Origin: Rhodococcus zopfii NBRC 100606 = JCM 9919
GTDB taxonomy: Bacteria; Actinomycetota; Actinomycetes; Mycobacteriales; Mycobacteriaceae
Assembly: GCF_001895025.1 (NCBI RefSeq)
Contig: NZ_BCXI01000031.1
Coordinates: 1 to 64,000, forward strand
Direction: 5' to 3'
DNA length: 64,000 bases
Under the pieces are notes generated by a model. The model saw only the letters and a program-made list of their open reading frames with translations, did not search any database and was not told where the DNA came from. Of the stretch, positions 60,096-64,000 are shown one piece after another (position 1 is the first letter of the stretch; each line of letters opens with the position of its first letter). Position numbers and translations under genes: made by a program.

Positions 60096-60904
60096 CCACG
60101 GTGGGCGTCGTGACCGGCGCCGGACGCGGAATGGGCTACGCCTGCGCGCAACGTCTTTCCGGGACGGTGGACGTCCTGCTGCTCGCCGATCGCGATGCCG
60201 CCACCGTTGCTGCCGCCGCCGCAACCTTGGCCTCCGCAGGTGCGGTGGAGCCGATGGTCCTCGACATCACCGACGGTGACGCGCTGGCACGCCTCGCCGA
60301 CCGGGTGTCCGGACTCGGCACACTGCGCGCGGTGGCGCACGCGGCGGGAATCTCGCCCACGATGGCCGGTTGGCGGCAGATCTTCACCGTCGATCTCGTC
60401 GCGACCGCGATGCTCGCCGACGCGCTGCGCCCGCTCGCCACGGCCGGGACCGCGACCGTGTGCTTCGCATCGATGGCCGCATCCCTCGCGCAGCCCGGCC
60501 TGACACCGGAGGTCGCGGCGGTACTCGACGACCCACTCGGTGATCGGTTCCTGGACCGGATCCGCGATGCTGTGGGCCCGGGCATCGAACACACCGGCGC
60601 GGCGTATGCGCTGGCCAAGCTCGGTGTGCAGCGGTTCGTCCGGCGTGAAGCCGTGCGGCTCGGTCCGCTGAGGGCCCGGATCTGCTCGGTGTCGCCGGGC
60701 ATCATCGACACCCCGCAGGGTCGGCAGGAGGCGGAAAACAATCCCCGGATGGCGCAGTTCGTGCAGCAGACTCCGCTGGGTCGGACAGGTCGTGCGGACG
60801 AGGTCGCGGCCGTGGTAGCGTTCGCGCTTTCGACCGACGCGGGCTTCCTGAGCGGCGCAGATCTTCTCGTCGATGGAGGCGTCTGTGCCGCGATGAGCAC
60901 ATAG
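60092..60904 (+). CDS. Short-chain dehydrogenase/reductase
   Basis: A 270-residue SDR: GAGRGMGYA, ADRD after strand 2, AHAAGISP, CFASMAAS and YALAKLGVQ. A loop of some 30 residues after the Ser, before the Tyr (LTPEVAAVLDDPLGDRF), is longer than in typical SDRs and resembles the lid of steroid or large-ring dehydrogenases. It follows the VOC gene with a four-base overlap; a longer frame upstream from 58214 is antisense noise. Confidence 0.87.
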   Translation: MTTVGVVTGAGRGMGYACAQRLSGTVDVLLLADRDAATVAAAAATLASAGAVEPMVLDITDGDALARLADRVSGLGTLRAVAHAAGISPTMAGWRQIFTVDLVATAMLADALRPLATAGTATVCFASMAASLAQPGLTPEVAAVLDDPLGDRFLDRIRDAVGPGIEHTGAAYALAKLGVQRFVRREAVRLGPLRARICSVSPGIIDTPQGRQEAENNPRMAQFVQQTPLGRTGRADEVAAVVAFALSTDAGFLSGADLLVDGGVCAAMST

Positions 60905-60916
60905 ACAGGGATTGGC

Positions 60917-61546
60917 ATGACGGAACCGGCCGACGATCTCGCCCACCGAATCGCACAGCGCACGCTGGCGAAACGAGGAGACAACTACGCCAACGAGGTT
61001 CGCCTGCTCCTCGACGCCGCGGTCGCGGTGATGAAGAGATCGGGCACGGCCTCCCGTGCGCGGGTCGCGGACATCGTTGCCGAATCCGGTCTGTCGAACG
61101 ACGCCTTCTACCGGCACTTCCGGTCGAAGGATGCGCTCGTCGCCGCGATCCTCGAGGACGGCACCGCACGCCTGTGCGCCTATGTCGCGCACCAGATGAG
61201 CAAGGAGACCACCCCCGAGGGGCAGGTTCGGCGCTGGGTCGAGGGCGTGATGTCGCAGGGCGTCGACGACGTCGGGGCGGCCACCCGGGCGGTGCTGTGG
61301 AACACGGGCAGTCTCGGGGAGAACCGTGAGGCCGGTCCGCCTTCGCCCAGCGGCCCACTGGCGGGCCTGTTGCGCGCGCCCTTCGCCGAACTGGGCAGCG
61401 CGGACCCGGAGTTCGATGCGACCCTCGCCGCGCACGCGACGATCGGTGTCCTGGTCGATCACCTGTGGCGACGGGTCTCGCCGGCCCGTCGTGACATCGA
61501 CCGGATCACCGCGTTCTGCCTGCGCGCCGCCGCCTCAGAGGGCTGA
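60917..61546 (+). CDS. TetR-family regulator
   Basis: A 209-residue TetR protein with VADIVAESGLSNDAFYRHF as the DNA-binding helices. It starts 12 bases after the SDR stop and is likely part of the VOC-SDR operon, hence under copies 7 and 8 of the palindrome. Ligand and targets are unknown. Confidence 0.88.
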   Translation: MTEPADDLAHRIAQRTLAKRGDNYANEVRLLLDAAVAVMKRSGTASRARVADIVAESGLSNDAFYRHFRSKDALVAAILEDGTARLCAYVAHQMSKETTPEGQVRRWVEGVMSQGVDDVGAATRAVLWNTGSLGENREAGPPSPSGPLAGLLRAPFAELGSADPEFDATLAAHATIGVLVDHLWRRVSPARRDIDRITAFCLRAAASEG

Positions 61547-61567
61547 TCGCCGCCTCCGGGCGCTGAC

Positions 61568-62278
61568 CTACGGGTGATCCGGGGGAGCGTCCGGCCGCAG
61601 GCTGCGCAGGAAGATCTCCACGGCCATCTCCGTGTGCCGTTCCTGGTCGTCGGCGGTGCGGAGGATCCCGAACGAGGCGAGCCGTGACGGAGCGCCGGTC
61701 GCCATTCCGAGGAAGTGTTCGGCAAGGATGTCGGGATCGTCGGCCTGGATCGCCCCGGTGGCGGCGTGCCGGCGCAGCAGATCGGCGACGAGTTGCCTGC
61801 GTGGCCAGAAGCCGGTGCCGTACGTGCGGCGGGCGAGGTCGGGATAGCGCGACGCGTGCGCGATGGCGATCTGCTCGAGCTTGATCATCGACGGATCGAG
61901 CGCGCGGCGCAGCGCCGTCTGTGCGATCGCGGTCAGTGCACCCGGAAGGTCGTCGAGGTCCGGGGTTTCCGGTTCGGCCACGGGCCAGTCCGGGCGTTGG
62001 ATCGCCCATTCGAGGACGGACCGGAAGACGTCCTCCTTGGTGGGGAACCGGGCGTACAGCGACGGCTTGGTGGTGCCGGCGGCCGCGGCGATCGCGTTCA
62101 TCGACGTGCCCTCGTAGCCGTTCTCGAGGAACAGGTGCAGTGCGGCCTCGCGAACGTCGCGATCCAGCTGGGTGGCCTGCTCCCGGGTGGGCCGGCCACC
62201 GCGCCGAGGTCCCGGGCGATCCGGGGATTTCTGCGATTCCATGTCCTGAAGTGTGCCAGGCGATTCCACCCTGGACAT
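61568..62278 (-). CDS. TetR-family regulator, divergent from luxE-like gene
   Basis: A 236-residue TetR protein. After a basic N-terminal extension comes GTSMNAIAAAAGTTKPSLYAR, shortened, as the DNA-binding motif. ATG at 62278 is taken, with no ribosome site and a palindrome overlapping it, so the mRNA may be leaderless; ATG at 62242 is the alternative. It is divergent from, and probably controls, the LuxE/LuxC-like operon. It is convergent with the TetR gene at 60917. Confidence 0.87.
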   Translation of the reverse strand: MSRVESPGTLQDMESQKSPDRPGPRRGGRPTREQATQLDRDVREAALHLFLENGYEGTSMNAIAAAAGTTKPSLYARFPTKEDVFRSVLEWAIQRPDWPVAEPETPDLDDLPGALTAIAQTALRRALDPSMIKLEQIAIAHASRYPDLARRTYGTGFWPRRQLVADLLRRHAATGAIQADDPDILAEHFLGMATGAPSRLASFGILRTADDQERHTEMAVEIFLRSLRPDAPPDHP

Positions 62279-62287
62279 CTAATTAGA
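62278..62287. promoter_or_regulatory. Short palindrome in the TetR / luxE-like divergent region
   Basis: TCTAATTAGA, a perfect 10-bp palindrome, begins at the first base of the TetR start codon and lies 48 bases from the luxE-like ATG. It may be the core of this TetR's operator. Confidence 0.45.
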
Positions 62288-62335
62288 CCGGTGGGTAAAG
62301 TTATGGCTGCGAATCCCACAACGCCGGAGGGCTCA

Positions 62336-63631
62336 ATGTCAGGAACGACGAAGCAACGGGACGTCATCGAGACGCTGGACGCACACTTCCAGCAGCGCAG
62401 GCAGCAGGTCCCGGTCCTAGCGCAGCGCGCCGAGGCGGAGGGCATCACGCAGATCGCCTCCCGTGAGGACATGATCCCGCTGCTCTTCCCCCACACGACG
62501 TACAAGAGCTACCCGGAATCCCTCATCGCGAAGGGACAGTGGGCCACCATGAATCGGTGGATCGACTCCGTATCGACCCACCGCGTGACCGACGTCGACG
62601 TCTCGGACGTCACGGACGTGGACGGGTGGATCGAGGCACTGGAGGCCGCCGGCCACCTCGTATCCAGCTCGAGTGGAACCAGCGGGAAGGGCTCATTCCT
62701 CAACAAATCCGTGCGTGACCGTGAAGCCAACATGCAGAACATGATCGACGGCCTGAGTGAGATGGGACTGCCACCGGAACGGACGTGGCATGTCATTCCC
62801 GTCGGCCCCGACACCGGTCAGAGCGCGCACGTTGCGATGCGCGACATGATCATCGACAAGTACCGGCGGCCCGACGGCATCCCACTGTTCGAGGGCACAC
62901 CGCCGACCGGTCATCATCGCTACATGGCACGACTGCAGGCGATGCGGCGGGCCATGGCGGACGGTACCGCCGCACCCGACGAAGTGGCCGCGTTCGAGGC
63001 CGAGGGACAGGCGCGCGCAGCGGAACAAGAGCGGCGGCTGCATCACTGGGCCGACCATATTCTGGCCCGTCCCACCGAGCGGGTCTTCTTCAATTCCCAG
63101 TTCGCCCAGCTGTTCCGGCTCGTCGAGATCCTGCGGGAGAAGGGCGCGCGGGACGGCGACATCACCGGGGCGAACGCGCTGACCGTCGGCGGCGGACTCA
63201 AGGGCAGCACCCTGCCCGACGACTACCAGGAACAGATCTTCCGCATGCTGAACATCGCATCGGAGCGGTTCTTCCACTACTACTCGATGCAGGAACTCAA
63301 CCTCCGCATGCCGCGGTGCCTCGGCGGCCGCTACCACGTGCCCGAGGAGATCTGCCTGTTCGTGCTCGACAAGGAGGGGGAGAAGCTCGCAGAGCCGGAG
63401 CGCGGCACCGTCACCGGTCGCGCCGCATTCTTCGACACGACGGTCGACGGACGTTGGGGCGGAACGATCTCCGGCGACCGCATCACCGTCGACCTCCGCG
63501 ACTGCCCGTGCGGTCGCTCCGGCGAGACCATCCTGCCCGACATCGCCCGGTTCTCCGACCTGGGCAACGACGACAAGATCACGTGCGCCGGAACCATGGA
63601 CGCGTACGTCCGCGGCTTCATCGAGGAATAG
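62336..63631 (+). CDS. LuxE/PaaK-like acyl-activating enzyme
   Basis: A 431-residue adenylate-forming protein. A P-loop-like SSSSGTSGKGSFLNKS lies near residue 107, followed by WHVIPVGPDTG, a helical insertion with many Ala/Glu/Arg residues (about 200-235), and a C-terminal segment with DCPCGRSGETI, as in LuxE (acyl-protein synthetase) and PaaK relatives. LuxE activates fatty acid for reduction by LuxC. ATG at 62336 has GGAGG five bases upstream. The LuxC-like gene follows after seven bases. No luciferase genes are visible in the window. Confidence 0.75.
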   Translation: MSGTTKQRDVIETLDAHFQQRRQQVPVLAQRAEAEGITQIASREDMIPLLFPHTTYKSYPESLIAKGQWATMNRWIDSVSTHRVTDVDVSDVTDVDGWIEALEAAGHLVSSSSGTSGKGSFLNKSVRDREANMQNMIDGLSEMGLPPERTWHVIPVGPDTGQSAHVAMRDMIIDKYRRPDGIPLFEGTPPTGHHRYMARLQAMRRAMADGTAAPDEVAAFEAEGQARAAEQERRLHHWADHILARPTERVFFNSQFAQLFRLVEILREKGARDGDITGANALTVGGGLKGSTLPDDYQEQIFRMLNIASERFFHYYSMQELNLRMPRCLGGRYHVPEEICLFVLDKEGEKLAEPERGTVTGRAAFFDTTVDGRWGGTISGDRITVDLRDCPCGRSGETILPDIARFSDLGNDDKITCAGTMDAYVRGFIEE

Positions 63632-63638
63632 GACTGCC

Positions 63639-64000
63639 ATGACCGCCACTGCTACCGCGCCGGCCGCATCCAAGATCCGGGTACCCCACTTCGTCCGGGG
63701 CAAGCTGCTCTGGGGCGAGGACAGCGAATACCTTTCCCGCGACTTCGGTGTTCCGTTCGTGACACCGAAACTCGAGTACAACGACCTGTTCACGCCACGC
63801 TCCGAACTCGGCCCGGCGTTCGGCGTCCCGGTCTCGGAGATCATCGACTTCCTCGTCGAAACCGCGCAGTACCTGACCCTGGACAAGAACGAATACCTGC
63901 AGGAATCACTCGAGATGACCGTGCAGGTCAGCGCGCTCCCGCGGCGGATCATCGAGAACACCTTCGCGCGGCCCGGCCAGTTCCTCACCCGTACCGCCCT
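63639..64000 (+). CDS. LuxC-like acyl-CoA reductase, partial (5' end)
   Basis: The first 120 codons run off the window. KIRVPHFVRGKLLWGEDSEY, SEIIDFLVETAQYLTLDKNE and SALPRRIIENTF look like the N-terminal region of LuxC-type reductases, which convert activated acyl groups to aldehydes with NADPH. The catalytic Cys would lie beyond the window. ATG at 63639, seven bases after the LuxE-like stop. The call depends strongly on the LuxE-like neighbour. Confidence 0.62.
   Translation, partial: MTATATAPAASKIRVPHFVRGKLLWGEDSEYLSRDFGVPFVTPKLEYNDLFTPRSELGPAFGVPVSEIIDFLVETAQYLTLDKNEYLQESLEMTVQVSALPRRIIENTFARPGQFLTRTA

Noticed and set aside
1-64000. tRNA or rRNA genes, CRISPR arrays and intact insertion sequences
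   Set aside because: I looked for cloverleaf ends, repeated spacers, terminal inverted repeats and transposase motifs and saw none. A dedicated tRNA and repeat scan would settle this.

Overview
The window is a high-GC actinobacterial chromosome segment, most likely from Rhodococcus or a close relative in the Mycobacteriales. The indications are G/C-ending codons throughout, GTG and TTG starts with purine-rich ribosome sites, an F420-type luciferase-like monooxygenase, a lipoprotein with an MTB12-like domain, actinobacterial paaABCDE gene order, and many overlapping acyl-CoA dehydrogenase gene pairs. Almost every gene belongs to CoA-thioester catabolism. I see no rRNA, tRNA, CRISPR array or intact insertion sequence.

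Layout. (1) 1-10518: the start of a bacterioferritin-associated ferredoxin gene; a short-chain dehydrogenase (SDR); a split B12-dependent acyl-CoA mutase; an F420-type oxidoreductase; a family III CoA-transferase; a KshB-like flavin/[2Fe-2S] reductase; and an operon of acyl-CoA ligase, paired acyl-CoA dehydrogenases and a crotonase. (2) 10519-11030: gene debris. (3) 11031-22476: a phenylacetate cluster (paaI, an EthD gene, paaZ / paaF, paaH, paaG / paaABCDE, paaK / TetR), followed by a divergent SDR-cupin / LysR module (22660-25038). (4) 25039-25620: more debris, including a broken ParA/MinD-like gene. (5) 25621-36518: two SDRs, ligase, thiolase, MeaB-type chaperone, a DapB-like oxidoreductase, TesB thioesterase, TetR, a second acyl-CoA dehydrogenase pair and a crotonase. 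(6) 36682-37224: a lone lipoprotein gene. (7) 37300-42967: a minus-strand operon with an AhpD-like protein, Rieske oxygenase, conserved small protein, amidohydrolase, SnoaL-like protein and a third dehydrogenase pair. (8) 43312-54172: a plus-strand operon with a LivFGHM-type ABC importer, two small proteins, acyl-CoA dehydrogenase, SDR, CoA-transferase, crotonase and thiolase. (9) 54311-62278: TetR genes, quinone oxidoreductase, crotonase, an APH-type kinase overlapping an ACAD10/11-like dehydrogenase, a VOC protein and an SDR. (10) 62336-64000: a LuxE-like and LuxC-like pair running off the end.

The main structural finding is a 15-bp palindrome, GAGAAT-N3-ATTCTC. It occurs at eight places (five or six near-perfect) and almost only in the promoter regions of the non-paa operons. 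The TetR gene at 32731-33387 lies between two perfect copies and is the best candidate for its regulator. These operons would then form one regulon for a single substrate: import, oxygenation by a Rieske protein (perhaps with the KshB-like reductase), CoA activation, repeated beta-oxidation with heteromeric dehydrogenases, CoA transfer, and a B12-dependent carbon-skeleton rearrangement. The substrate cannot be read from the sequence; a branched or alicyclic acid or a steroid-like compound would fit. The paa block has a different operator, ACCGA-N4-TCGGT (four copies), and splits this regulon in two, with gene remnants on both sides.
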